A DNA stretch of 64,000 bases. It comes from Emticicia sp051209875. GTDB lineage: Bacteria; Bacteroidota; Bacteroidia; Cytophagales; Spirosomataceae. Shown here piece after piece: positions 27,987 through 37,064 of this stretch. A model generated the notes under the pieces. That model had not been told where the DNA came from. It searched no databases and was given only the letters and a program-made list of their open reading frames with translations. The number at the start of each line of letters is the position of its first letter. Positions within the stretch are counted from its first letter, which is position 1. Location of the stretch: NCBI RefSeq assembly GCF_051209875.1, contig NZ_JBNTQY010000001.1, forward strand, positions 5,746,275 through 5,810,274, in the 5' to 3' direction. The translations under genes and the position numbers were made by a program.

Positions 27987-30344
27987 ATGAAAAAAGTATC
28001 TCTATTATTTTTTACTCTTCTTTTCACGTGGAATGTTTCTGCACAAGAAAAATTTACAGTTAGTGGCTACATCAAAGATGTCTCAAATGGTGAAGGTTTG
28101 ATTGGCGTGTCAATCTATGTCCAAGAAGTAAAATCTGGTACCCAAACCAACCCTTATGGCTTTTATTCTTTGACGCTTCCAAAAGGAACGTATAATTTGG
28201 TTTTAACTTATGTCGGTTTTGAAAAAATTACTAAAAAGGTAGATTTGAGTCAAGATGTAAAATTAGATGTCGAGTTAAAAGATGATTCTAAACTTTTACA
28301 AGAAGTAGTAATTACAACTAAAAAAGCAGATGATAATGTCAAGAATATTGAAATGTCTGTCAATAAAATTGATATTAAAACCATGCAAAAAATGCCTGCT
28401 TTGCTTGGTGAAGTTGATATTATTAAAAGTATTCAGTTTTTGCCTGGCGTAACTTCCGTTGGTGAAGGAGCTTCTGGTTTCAATGTTCGTGGCGGTGGAA
28501 TTGACCAAAATTTAGTTTTGCTTGACGAAGCTCCCGTTTATAATTCTTCTCACCTTTTTGGTTTTTTCTCTGTTTTCAACCCTGATGCTGTAAAAGATGT
28601 AAAATTGATTAAAGGTGGAATTCCTTCGCAGTATGGTGGTAGAGTATCTTCTATACTTGATGTTCGTATGAAAGAAGGTAATGCAAAAAAACCACAATTT
28701 TCTGGAGGTATTGGTAGTATATTCTCCAGATTTACTTACGAAAGACCTTTCTTAAAAGATAAAGGTTCTTTTATCGTCGCACTTCGTCGCTCTTATATTG
28801 ATATTTTAGCAAAACCATTTTTGAATTCTGATTTAAAAGGGACAAGCTTTTACTTTTATGACTTTACAGCAAAAGCTAATTTTAGAGCCAATGAAAAGAA
28901 TACTTTCTTTCTTTCAGGTTATTTTGGTCGTGATACTTTCGGTGCCGACTTTGGCTTTAATTGGGGAAATGCCACTACAAGTTTCCGCTGGAATCATGTT
29001 TTCAATAATAAGCTTTTCTTGAATAACACTGTCTTTTATAGCAATTACGACTATGCTTTACAGTCTGACCTAAAGGAAAAAAATAACCAAGATGCTTTTC
29101 GCTGGAAATCTAATATTATCACTTATAGCATCAAACCTGACTTTACTTATTATCCAAATACTAACAATACCGTCACTTTTGGTGGACAATTAACTTATTA
29201 TACTTTTAATCCTGGTCAAGCTGTTGCTATTTCTGGTGGTGTTGAACGAGCGATTGGGCTTGATGATAAATTTGCTGTTGAAAGTGCTATTTATATCGGA
29301 AATGAGCAAAAAATCAATTCAAAAATTTCGTTACAATATGGTTTACGTTATTCGCTTTATAATTATTTAGGTAAAGGGAAAGCATTGGAGTTAAGTGCTG
29401 CAACAACTGACGGTGAGCGTAGAAGTGTAACCAAAACAACTCTTTTTGATTGGGGAAAAAGTATTCAACAATATGGTAATTTTGAACCTCGTTTTGCTGC
29501 CAATTTTGGACTTGGACAAGATAATTCGATTAAGTTGAGTTATAATCGTTTGGCTCAATATTTACATTTACTATCAAATACAACAGCCTCCTCTCCTCTT
29601 GATGTTTGGACTCCAAGTAGTAATAATATCAAACCTCAATTAGCTGACCAACTTGCTTTAGGATATTTCCATAATTTCAATGATAATCTTTTTGAAACTT
29701 CTGTTGAGCTCTATTACAAAAAACTTTACAATCAAATTGATTATGTAAGAAATGCCGATTTGTTACTAAATCCAGCAGTAGAAGCTGATTTACTTTTTGG
29801 AAAAGGTAGAGCTTATGGTATTGAATTTTATGTAAAAAAGGCTAAAGGAAAATTCAATGGTTGGGTTAGTTATACTTTGGCTCGTACCGAAAGAAAAATT
29901 GAAGGCTTAAATCAAAATCAATGGTTTCCCAGTAGAATTGATAAAACACATAATTTGGCTATTGTTGGAATTTATGATTTGAACAAACGTTGGACTTTTT
30001 CCACAAACTTTACACTTAGTACAGGTACACCTGCGAGTTTCCCAACTAATAAGTTTATTTGGCAAGATTATGCACTTCCTCATAATTATTATGATACTCG
30101 AAATGCCTATCGAATTCCTGCTTCTCATCGTTTAGATTTGGCCGCTACTCGACAAACCAAATACGCCTTTTTTAAACATGGCACTGGCGAATGGGTATTT
30201 TCTATCTATAATGTTTATAATCGTCGAAATCCTTTTTCAGTTTTTGTGCGTCAAAATGAAACTGACCCCACTAAAACTGAAGCAGTACGTTATGCAGTTT
30301 TTGGTTCAATTATTCCTGCGGTAACTTATAACTTTAAATTTTGA
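27987..30344 (+). CDS. TonB-dependent outer membrane receptor
   Basis: Protein of 785 residues. A signal peptide (1-20, ending NVSA|Q) precedes a CarboxypepD_reg-like domain (about 23-105: VSGYIKDVSNGEGLIGVSIYV). The plug domain (about 115-230) contains FNVRGGGIDQNLVLLDEAPVY. The beta-barrel then ends in the aromatic C-terminal signal YNFKF. It imports a bulky ligand with energy from TonB. It is 44 nt upstream of a DUF4249 lipoprotein gene and almost surely co-transcribed with it. The ligand is unknown. Confidence 0.92.
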   Translation: MKKVSLLFFTLLFTWNVSAQEKFTVSGYIKDVSNGEGLIGVSIYVQEVKSGTQTNPYGFYSLTLPKGTYNLVLTYVGFEKITKKVDLSQDVKLDVELKDDSKLLQEVVITTKKADDNVKNIEMSVNKIDIKTMQKMPALLGEVDIIKSIQFLPGVTSVGEGASGFNVRGGGIDQNLVLLDEAPVYNSSHLFGFFSVFNPDAVKDVKLIKGGIPSQYGGRVSSILDVRMKEGNAKKPQFSGGIGSIFSRFTYERPFLKDKGSFIVALRRSYIDILAKPFLNSDLKGTSFYFYDFTAKANFRANEKNTFFLSGYFGRDTFGADFGFNWGNATTSFRWNHVFNNKLFLNNTVFYSNYDYALQSDLKEKNNQDAFRWKSNIITYSIKPDFTYYPNTNNTVTFGGQLTYYTFNPGQAVAISGGVERAIGLDDKFAVESAIYIGNEQKINSKISLQYGLRYSLYNYLGKGKALELSAATTDGERRSVTKTTLFDWGKSIQQYGNFEPRFAANFGLGQDNSIKLSYNRLAQYLHLLSNTTASSPLDVWTPSSNNIKPQLADQLALGYFHNFNDNLFETSVELYYKKLYNQIDYVRNADLLLNPAVEADLLFGKGRAYGIEFYVKKAKGKFNGWVSYTLARTERKIEGLNQNQWFPSRIDKTHNLAIVGIYDLNKRWTFSTNFTLSTGTPASFPTNKFIWQDYALPHNYYDTRNAYRIPASHRLDLAATRQTKYAFFKHGTGEWVFSIYNVYNRRNPFSVFVRQNETDPTKTEAVRYAVFGSIIPAVTYNFKF

Positions 30345-30388
30345 TTAGTAATTCTATTTTCTAAATTGACCTTTTATTTTAAAAATCA

Positions 30389-31291
30389 ATGAAAAATACA
30401 CTTTCAATACTTATAATACTTTTTATATCGGTTTCTTTATTTTCCTGTACAGACGTTATTGAAATTGATGTAAAAGATGGCGTTTCTCAATTATCAGTTG
30501 ATGCTTTGATCAATAATAAAAGTGAAACTCAAACTATCAAATTAACACTTACACAAGGCTATTTTGATAATTCACCAATCAAGCCAGCTTTAGGAGCTAA
30601 TGTAATTTTGTTCGACCAAGATAGCGTTGCCTATCAATTTAAAGATTTAAAAAACACTGGTGTTTATTCTTATGATGGCAAAGCTAATCCCTTAAATAAA
30701 ATAGGTAAGCAATATGCTCTATATATTAATTATGCTGGTGAAGAATATGTTTCGCTTTCAAAATTGAATCGTGTGCCAAAGATTGATTCAATTAGTTATG
30801 AAGTTGATAAACTACCTGTAAAGCCTGAAAATGGTCCACAAGAAGGTTTTTTGCCACAATTTTATGCCAAAGATTTTGATGGAGAAGGAGACTGCTACTG
30901 GATAAAGTCCGCTAAGAATAATAAATATTTTTCTAAGGCTACCGAAATTACAGTTGCTTATGATGCTGGTTTTAGCCCTGGTTCAAAGAGTGATGGGCTT
31001 TTGTTTATTTTACCTATTCGTACTTCTGTTGGTCGTGAACTTTATTCCGACAAAGACACTCTAAAAGTTGATGTTTATTCAACTACCCCAGAACAGTTTT
31101 ATTACTTACAATTTGTTTCTCAGGTTTCACAAGATGGAAGTCTTTTTTCGACTCCCCTATCTAACATTCCTACCAACATCATCAACAGAAATGAAAAATC
31201 TATTAAAAAAGCTGTTGGTTTTTTTGGTATGTCGGCTGTAAGTTCGATGGAAACTATTATTGATAAAAGTAAGGCAAAGCCAAAGAAATAA
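30389..31291 (+). CDS. DUF4249 surface lipoprotein paired with the TonB receptor
   Basis: Lipoprotein of 300 residues with signal LFISVSLFSC (Cys20 is the likely lipidated residue). The domain begins CTDVIEIDVKDGVSQLSVDAL, the DUF4249 start, with a beta-rich N-terminal half (GANVILFDQDSVAYQF) and a transthyretin-like look. DUF4249 proteins regularly follow TonB receptors in Cytophagales, which suggests a partner role like SusD for SusC; this is inference from context. Confidence 0.85.
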   Translation: MKNTLSILIILFISVSLFSCTDVIEIDVKDGVSQLSVDALINNKSETQTIKLTLTQGYFDNSPIKPALGANVILFDQDSVAYQFKDLKNTGVYSYDGKANPLNKIGKQYALYINYAGEEYVSLSKLNRVPKIDSISYEVDKLPVKPENGPQEGFLPQFYAKDFDGEGDCYWIKSAKNNKYFSKATEITVAYDAGFSPGSKSDGLLFILPIRTSVGRELYSDKDTLKVDVYSTTPEQFYYLQFVSQVSQDGSLFSTPLSNIPTNIINRNEKSIKKAVGFFGMSAVSSMETIIDKSKAKPKK

Positions 31292-31316
31292 TATATAATA
31301 AAAAAATTACTGCATT

Positions 31317-32294
31317 TTAAAATAGTTGCTTCCAAGTTCCTTTCATGTAATTATACTTTAAGGTACTTGGAAGTGCTTTCCAAAAATATTTATTTACTTC
31401 TACGGCAAATGATGGCTGCATATAGCAGTTTATTACACAACCTTCACACTCTTTCAATTTCCCTTCTAAGGCAACAACTTCTTGTACTTCTTTTGAATGA
31501 TATAATTCAGCAAGGTTTCCCTTAATTTCAAAATCTTTTGTTCCAAGATGATAGCAAGGAAGTACCAATTTATTTTCTGGAGAAATCACTATTGTTGTTG
31601 AAGCTGCTTTACAAACTGGATTTTCAACATGATTTCCCCCATTTTGACGAAGAGAAATAAACGCTTCATTCAAATAAACATTTTTTTGTTTTCCCCACCA
31701 CAAAAGTTTCTTTAAACTCTCATCCGAAAGGTTTTCTCCAGTATCTACTTCATTATAATTAAATACTGGATTTAAAATTAACACCAAATTATTGGGTTGT
31801 GTAATTTCATTCCACACTCTTTCTATTTTATCCACATTTTGTTCAAAAACTGTGAACATTATATCTGGTCGTTCTCCTATTTTTTTCGCAATTTGTATAG
31901 AATCAAGTAATTTATCGAAACACTTTACCCCTCTCGATAAATTATGTTCTTCTTCGTTTGGTGAGTCCAGCGAGAAGTGCAGCATATCAATTTTTCCTTT
32001 TAAACGATCAGCATACTTTGGATAAAGGAGTGTATTTGTAGTGACAGTTGTGAGTAGTCCAGCTTTTTTCGTTTCTTCTAAAAGCACATCTAATTCACGG
32101 TGAAGTAGAGGCTCTCCACCTGTGAAATCAATGACTTTAACACCTAATTTTTTGAGGTCTTTAAGGTTTTCTCGAAAGTTAACGAGTGTAATGTAAGGTG
32201 ATGGTTTTTCCCAAATATCACAAAAGCTACACGTTGCATTGCAACGATATGTTATGTAGTAATTACAAAGTACTGGTTTTTTTATTAGCCTCAT
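31317..32294 (-). CDS. Radical SAM protein with SPASM-like C-terminal cysteines
   Basis: Protein of 325 residues. The 4Fe-4S motif CNATCSFCDIW (CxxxCxxC) begins near residue 18, and DFTGGEPLLHREL is the SAM-contact GGEP segment. Extra cysteines downstream (CKAAST, LPCYHLG, CEGCVINC) resemble an auxiliary-cluster SPASM/twitch region. Such enzymes modify peptides or cofactors. No substrate peptide or maturase partner is visible nearby, so the target is unknown. Confidence 0.82.
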   Translation of the reverse strand: MRLIKKPVLCNYYITYRCNATCSFCDIWEKPSPYITLVNFRENLKDLKKLGVKVIDFTGGEPLLHRELDVLLEETKKAGLLTTVTTNTLLYPKYADRLKGKIDMLHFSLDSPNEEEHNLSRGVKCFDKLLDSIQIAKKIGERPDIMFTVFEQNVDKIERVWNEITQPNNLVLILNPVFNYNEVDTGENLSDESLKKLLWWGKQKNVYLNEAFISLRQNGGNHVENPVCKAASTTIVISPENKLVLPCYHLGTKDFEIKGNLAELYHSKEVQEVVALEGKLKECEGCVINCYMQPSFAVEVNKYFWKALPSTLKYNYMKGTWKQLF

Positions 32295-32368
32295 TTTTAA
32301 TCTTGATTTTTGGAATTTACAGGATTTTCAGATTGACAAATTGACCTATAAATTTCTGTCAATCATGA

Positions 32369-33211
32369 TTATTTTAACATTTGTAATAAACTTGCTAACT
32401 TATCTTTTAAATCTTTTCTATCAACAATAAAATCCAGAAAACCGTGTTCTAATACAAACTCAGCAGTTTGAAAACCTTTTGGTAATTCTTTTCCAATTGT
32501 TTCTTTGATTACTCTTGGACCTGCAAAACCTATCAATGCTTCAGGTTCCGATATGTTAAAATCTCCGAGCATCGCATACGATGCTGTTACTCCACCTGTT
32601 GTTGGGTCAGTTAATAAAGATATGTAAGGTATATTTGCTTCTGCCAATTGAGCCAAACGAGCTGATGTTTTAGCCATTTGCATTAAAGAAAAACCAGCTT
32701 CCATCATTCTCGCTCCTCCTGATTTTGATATCATCAGAAATGGTATTTTTTCTTTTAAAGCATATTCTATTCCACGTGCAATTTTTTCTCCAACCACTGA
32801 CCCCATTGAACCGCCTATAAAGCTAAAGTCCATACAAGTGATTACAATATCAATATCTGACATTTTTCCATAGGCTGTTCTAGCGGCATCTTTTAAACCT
32901 GATTTTTTTTCAGTTGACCTAATTCTATCAACATAAGATTTTGTGTCAGTAAATTTGAGAGGGTCTCCAGAATGTAAGTTTGCATCTAATTCTGTGTATT
33001 CACCTTCATCAAAAAGTATTTGAAAATATGCTTCTGAACCTATTTTTTCGTGGTAGTTGCAATTTATACAAGTGAAAGCATTCAGTTTATGCTCACGAGT
33101 GTGCATTGCTTTTTTACAATTCGGACACTGATACCAAAGCCCATCAGGAGCTTCACGTTTCATTTCCGTAGGTGTTTGAATTCCTTTATCTGTTCTCTTA
33201 AACCAAGACAT
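32369..33211 (-). CDS. accD: Acetyl-CoA carboxylase carboxyltransferase subunit beta
   Basis: Protein of 280 residues of the malonyl-CoA-forming carboxylase. The N-terminal zinc ribbon has Cys29, Cys32, Cys48 and Cys51. The crotonase-fold core includes SKSGGARMMEAGFSLMQMAK, LTDPTTGGVTASYAMLGD and GFAGPRVIKETIG, which form the oxyanion and CoA sites. Full length. It is transcribed alone; the alpha subunit is elsewhere. Confidence 0.97.
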   Translation of the reverse strand: MSWFKRTDKGIQTPTEMKREAPDGLWYQCPNCKKAMHTREHKLNAFTCINCNYHEKIGSEAYFQILFDEGEYTELDANLHSGDPLKFTDTKSYVDRIRSTEKKSGLKDAARTAYGKMSDIDIVITCMDFSFIGGSMGSVVGEKIARGIEYALKEKIPFLMISKSGGARMMEAGFSLMQMAKTSARLAQLAEANIPYISLLTDPTTGGVTASYAMLGDFNISEPEALIGFAGPRVIKETIGKELPKGFQTAEFVLEHGFLDFIVDRKDLKDKLASLLQMLK

Positions 33212-33305
33212 ATATTGTTATTGTATTTTAAGGGAACAAAGGTAAATAATCTTAGGCGTTGATTTGTGGTCTGTTACTCAAAAAATTTATTTATTTATAT
33301 AATAA

Positions 33306-33344
33306 AACAAAAAAGTCTTCGAATTATTCAAAGACTTTTTTGTT
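33306..33344 (-). terminator. Terminator after the M48-MORN gene
   Basis: 14-bp perfect stem AACAAAAAAGTCTT/AAGACTTTTTTGTT with an 11-nt loop; T-runs suit the minus-strand gene that ends at 33357. Confidence 0.88.
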
Positions 33345-33356
33345 TTTGTTTTACTT

Positions 33357-34637
33357 TTAATTTGATGTTCTTATTTTTTTATCTGGTAAATAACCTTTTT
33401 TTTCTATATCATTTATGTAAAATGTATCTTCTCTTCTTCCATCTGGATATATTCTCATTGCTTTTCCATGTTTCATATTATTTTCAACTCTTGCGACTAA
33501 TCTAATATTATTATTGAATATAAAATAGCCTTTTTCATCATTCATTAGCCCATTTTTATACTTTCCCACATACTTATCCCCATTTTTGTAGAAAAATGAT
33601 CCATTACCTTCATATTTTCCATTTTTGAAGTTTCCTACATATTTTTTTTCTCCATCAGCATAAAATTCTACACCTCTTCCCTCTCTTTTACTATTTCTCC
33701 ATTCACCTTCATACTTTTCTTCAGTTTTTGGATTAATCATTTTTCCAAAGCCATTTCCACAATCTCCTTCAAAACACCCCCCTTTTTTCGTACTTTCTTC
33801 AGAATTTTCAACTTTTGTAGTATTACTAATAATTACTTCAGGCTTCTTCGGAATGTTTTCTGAGTTATCAACAGACTTTTCCACTTTATCCACATCTCCT
33901 TGATTATTTGGACTTTGTGGGAGTGTTCTTGGTTGCTGCTGAGGTATTGGTTGTGGGTTTGTTTTTGTAGGATATTCTTGATGTCCTTCTTGGCTTTTTG
34001 TTTGTGTAAAAATACTACCGTCATTTTTCTTAACATTTGGATATAAATCTTGTGCATTATCATATCCTTTTTTTATTGCTGCTAATCTCTTTGGTCTTGC
34101 AGGATGTGTACCGCCATCATAATCTGAAGTAAGTTTATATATTGCTGCTTGTGCTTCTTTTAGCGTTGCTCCCATTTGGTACATTACAAATCCAGAGAAT
34201 TCGTCAGCCTCTAATTCCTTTGCCGGATCGCTTCCACCTTCAATGATTGTATGTCCTTGTAAATGGTGCCCAATTTCATGAGCTAATATACTTAATGCCC
34301 CCCAATCTGATTTTGATAAATCATTGGCTTTTTTCATAAAGGAGCCATCATATACAATCAAACGAGTTTGTCCTTGAATTGCTGCAAAGCAATTATCTGT
34401 ATTTGGACATTCCATTACATAAAAGTTTCTTTTTAATCCACTTCTTCTAACAATTTCATCAACAGCTTTTTCAGCTACTTCTTTCGACCTAAAGCTAAAT
34501 TGACTACAAAATGCCTTTTCATTTATTTTCTGTCCATAATAGTTATAGCCAAAAGACTTAACGCGTTCTTCTTGTGCATGAGCTACTATTAATAATGTTG
34601 ATAACACTGTGGACAGTGTGCATAACTTAAAATTCAT
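33357..34637 (-). CDS. M48-like zinc metalloprotease fused to MORN repeats
   Basis: Exported protein of 426 residues. The signal peptide ends near AHA|Q. The peptidase part has HEIGH at 120-124, a third-ligand ELEAD at 141-145 (ExxxD), and a conserved GTHPARPKRLAAI segment, as in M48 peptidases. A Pro/Gln/Ser-rich linker (about 205-300) follows. Three to four MORN repeats follow in the C-terminal third (YEGEWRNSKREGRGVEFYAD, YVGNFKNGKYEGNGSFF, YVGKYKNGLMNDEKG). MORN repeats bind membranes or proteins. The combination is unusual. Confidence 0.8.
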   Translation of the reverse strand: MNFKLCTLSTVLSTLLIVAHAQEERVKSFGYNYYGQKINEKAFCSQFSFRSKEVAEKAVDEIVRRSGLKRNFYVMECPNTDNCFAAIQGQTRLIVYDGSFMKKANDLSKSDWGALSILAHEIGHHLQGHTIIEGGSDPAKELEADEFSGFVMYQMGATLKEAQAAIYKLTSDYDGGTHPARPKRLAAIKKGYDNAQDLYPNVKKNDGSIFTQTKSQEGHQEYPTKTNPQPIPQQQPRTLPQSPNNQGDVDKVEKSVDNSENIPKKPEVIISNTTKVENSEESTKKGGCFEGDCGNGFGKMINPKTEEKYEGEWRNSKREGRGVEFYADGEKKYVGNFKNGKYEGNGSFFYKNGDKYVGKYKNGLMNDEKGYFIFNNNIRLVARVENNMKHGKAMRIYPDGRREDTFYINDIEKKGYLPDKKIRTSN

Positions 34638-34729
34638 GGAAATGAAAGTTTAAATATGATTTGATAATTATTATACGAGGAAAGTTCTTTTCAATGGCAG
34701 AGATTGGTTTTCTTAACAAGTTTTTAACA

Positions 34730-34765
34730 AAAAAGCCTCAAATGTAGAAAGGTTTGAGGCTTTTT
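34730..34765 (-). terminator. Terminator after the TPR gene
   Basis: 13-bp perfect stem AAAAAGCCTCAAA/TTTGAGGCTTTTT, 10-nt loop, just past the stop of the minus-strand gene at 34785. Confidence 0.9.
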
Positions 34766-34784
34766 AATATAATGTCTAAAACAA

Positions 34785-36587
34785 TTAATTTATTGTATCG
34801 CCACGTAAATTTCTAAATCTTTTACGAGCCTCTGCTCCGTAAATACTTCCTGGAAATTTTTGCAATATTTCTCGATATAATTCCATGGCTTTATCTTTTT
34901 GGCCTAATTTTTCGTCATAAATTTTTGCTTCTAAAAATAAAGCATCATCTGCCAAAATATCAAAATTATAGTTTTTTCTAAGAATTTCTAAATCATTCAA
35001 AGCTTTATTTGGCTCATTTATTTTCATATTTGTATTTGCTCTTAGCCATAAAATATCATCGGCCAAACTATGTGTTTTGTATTTCTCAAATAGGAAATCA
35101 AGTGCAGCAATAGCTTCTGAGTTTTTATTTTGAAAGAGTAATAAGTCAATATTCGCATATTCTTTCATCGCAACCTCAGAGGTATCTAAGCCCGTATTAT
35201 CTTGAATTAATAAGCTCAATTGCATCGCATCATTTGCGATTTCACGAGTCGTTGCTTTTTTCAAAATATCAAGAATCTCTTTTGATAAGTCAAATTCTCC
35301 ATTGTAATAATGCAGCTTTGCATTTTTTAATTTTGCTTCTTGTCCTAATTGGTCCTCCTTTTGTGATTTTTCAACTTGTGAATAAAGTAGAGTTGCTTCC
35401 CACGGTTCGTTTTTCAAAACATAAATGTCACCTAAATCTAATTTACATTTATCTCTAAAATAATTGTCTGCAGTTGAAATTTTGATTGCTGTTTCCAAAA
35501 TAGTTATGGCAGTATCTCTCTCATTTAAGTAAAAAGCATAAAGCTGTGCTGTATTTCTTAATGCTTCCATTGTTTTAATATTCTGACCTAATTCTACAAA
35601 CAGACTTTTATAATCTTTTATTAAAGTTCTAATTTCAGTAAGATTTACAGGATACGTCGTTTTCACAACTTCTTCTTTACAAAAAATTGCATTTCTACGT
35701 GCATACGGATAATATTGTCCTTGTGGATATTCTTTCATTACATACTCATACATTTGAATTGCATTTCTGAAATCTTTATTTACAAGAGCTGTTTGTGCTA
35801 ACTCAAAAACTTTTTGTCCATCTTGCTTTAATCTTCTATCCACAGCACGTGTTTGAACAAATGCCTTATAAAACTCTTTCTGCTGAATCAAATGCCAAAT
35901 CAACAGGTCAGTGTAGTATTGTTCGTTAGGAAACTTCTGTACCTTGCTATAAAGGGCCTTTTCGAGCATGTCTATCTCTGGTTCTGTTTTGAGATTGTCT
36001 TGAAAGGTTGCTTTTACATAATCTTGATTGCCTTCTGTCAATCCATACTTTAACATTTCATCAATCATAGGTTCTTTTTGACCATTGTATAAATATGCTC
36101 TTGCCAGAAAAAGTGCGAACTTATTTTCATCTTTAAAAATTTCACGTCCTTTTTTTAATAATTGTATCACTTGTTCTGTTTTGGTATTTCTATACAGGAA
36201 GTCTTGTAATTCGTAAATTGTACCTTCCGACTTAGCCGCTATATCAATGAGCTGGTTCATCTCTTTTTGTGATTCATCAACTCTGCCCGTTAATTCAAGT
36301 AAATTGGCATAATCAGCTCGATAAGTAATATTCGATTCATTACTTTTGATTTGTCTTTTCAGAAATTTTTCTGCCTCATCATAATCTTTGAGTTTAATCA
36401 AACATTGTAAATAATTTTGATGTACCAAACCTGCATTGGCCTTTTTATCCTTCACAATTTTTTGAAATAAATCTTTGGCTTTTTCAAATTCACCTTGTTT
36501 GAAATATTCATTTGCCAACTCAACATCTTGGGCTTTGGCAATTACTCCAATCACCAACATTAGACAAATCATTAAATAACGTTTCAT
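34785..36587 (-). CDS. Exported TPR protein
   Basis: Protein of 600 residues with a signal peptide ending AKA|Q and about a dozen TPR-like helical pairs across its whole length (LANEYFKQGEFEKAKDLFQKIV near the N-terminus and DKAMELYREILQKFPGSIYG near the end). No enzymatic domain is seen. The spacing and the last repeat resemble outer-membrane assembly scaffolds, but the role is unknown. It flanks the candidate replication origin. Confidence 0.82.
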   Translation of the reverse strand: MKRYLMICLMLVIGVIAKAQDVELANEYFKQGEFEKAKDLFQKIVKDKKANAGLVHQNYLQCLIKLKDYDEAEKFLKRQIKSNESNITYRADYANLLELTGRVDESQKEMNQLIDIAAKSEGTIYELQDFLYRNTKTEQVIQLLKKGREIFKDENKFALFLARAYLYNGQKEPMIDEMLKYGLTEGNQDYVKATFQDNLKTEPEIDMLEKALYSKVQKFPNEQYYTDLLIWHLIQQKEFYKAFVQTRAVDRRLKQDGQKVFELAQTALVNKDFRNAIQMYEYVMKEYPQGQYYPYARRNAIFCKEEVVKTTYPVNLTEIRTLIKDYKSLFVELGQNIKTMEALRNTAQLYAFYLNERDTAITILETAIKISTADNYFRDKCKLDLGDIYVLKNEPWEATLLYSQVEKSQKEDQLGQEAKLKNAKLHYYNGEFDLSKEILDILKKATTREIANDAMQLSLLIQDNTGLDTSEVAMKEYANIDLLLFQNKNSEAIAALDFLFEKYKTHSLADDILWLRANTNMKINEPNKALNDLEILRKNYNFDILADDALFLEAKIYDEKLGQKDKAMELYREILQKFPGSIYGAEARKRFRNLRGDTIN

Positions 36588-37064
36588 ATTTTCTTAAATA
36601 AAAAAGAATAAAAATATATATTTTAATTATTGTTATTCATTATTAAGCCTGTTGATAAGTGAATAACTTTTGTTTGTTGAAAATTACGAAATAATAATGT
36701 ATATAACTAAGTACTTTTTCCACAGTTTTATTTTACTATTCCACAGTTATTTTCTTGATAATCAATTCTAATACTACTTATTGACAAATCTACTTTTTAT
36801 TTTTTGTTGATTAAAGCCTACTATTTCCACACCATGTGTCCACGTTAATCCACTTGGTGTGGATTGCTTATAAAGGGTAGTTTTTCCGTGATTTCCACCA
36901 TTCATTTATTCTTTCCACTATTGTTTTGAATTATTCACTTCCTATTCCACATACTATTTAATGATTATACATTGAAATCCACATGATTGTCCACAAAATT
37001 TATTGTACATTTTTAATTTTGAATTGACCTTTTCTTTACTACAAGTATTATGCTAATTTTTTTG
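36588..37064. other. Candidate chromosomal replication origin (DnaA-box cluster)
   Basis: This 477-bp AT-rich region holds no gene. It contains three 9-mers one mismatch from TTATCCACA: TGTTGATAA (36650-36658, reverse), TTTTCCACA (36716-36724) and TTGTCCACA (36987-36995). Five more with two mismatches lie at 36737, 36823, 36858 (reverse), 36943 and 36975. A CCACACC/GGTGTGG inverted repeat spans 36827-36862. mnmG and two parS-like sites lie within 4 kb. No perfect box is present here, so the call is inference. Confidence 0.5.

Noticed and set aside
28021..28036. Possible parS site (TTTTCACGTGGAATG)
   Set aside because: Only the central CACGTG part fits; it lies in the signal-peptide codons of the TonB receptor and the arms do not match.
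27575..28063. Plus-strand open frame of 162 codons across the rhamnosidase/TonB receptor intergenic region
   Set aside because: It overlaps the start of two well-supported genes, has Ser/Phe-rich composition typical of a shadow frame, and shows no domain.
31828..31836. Perfect DnaA box TTATCCACA
   Set aside because: It lies inside the radical SAM gene with no other boxes around; another perfect copy is inside the M48 gene. Single matches are expected by chance in AT-rich DNA.
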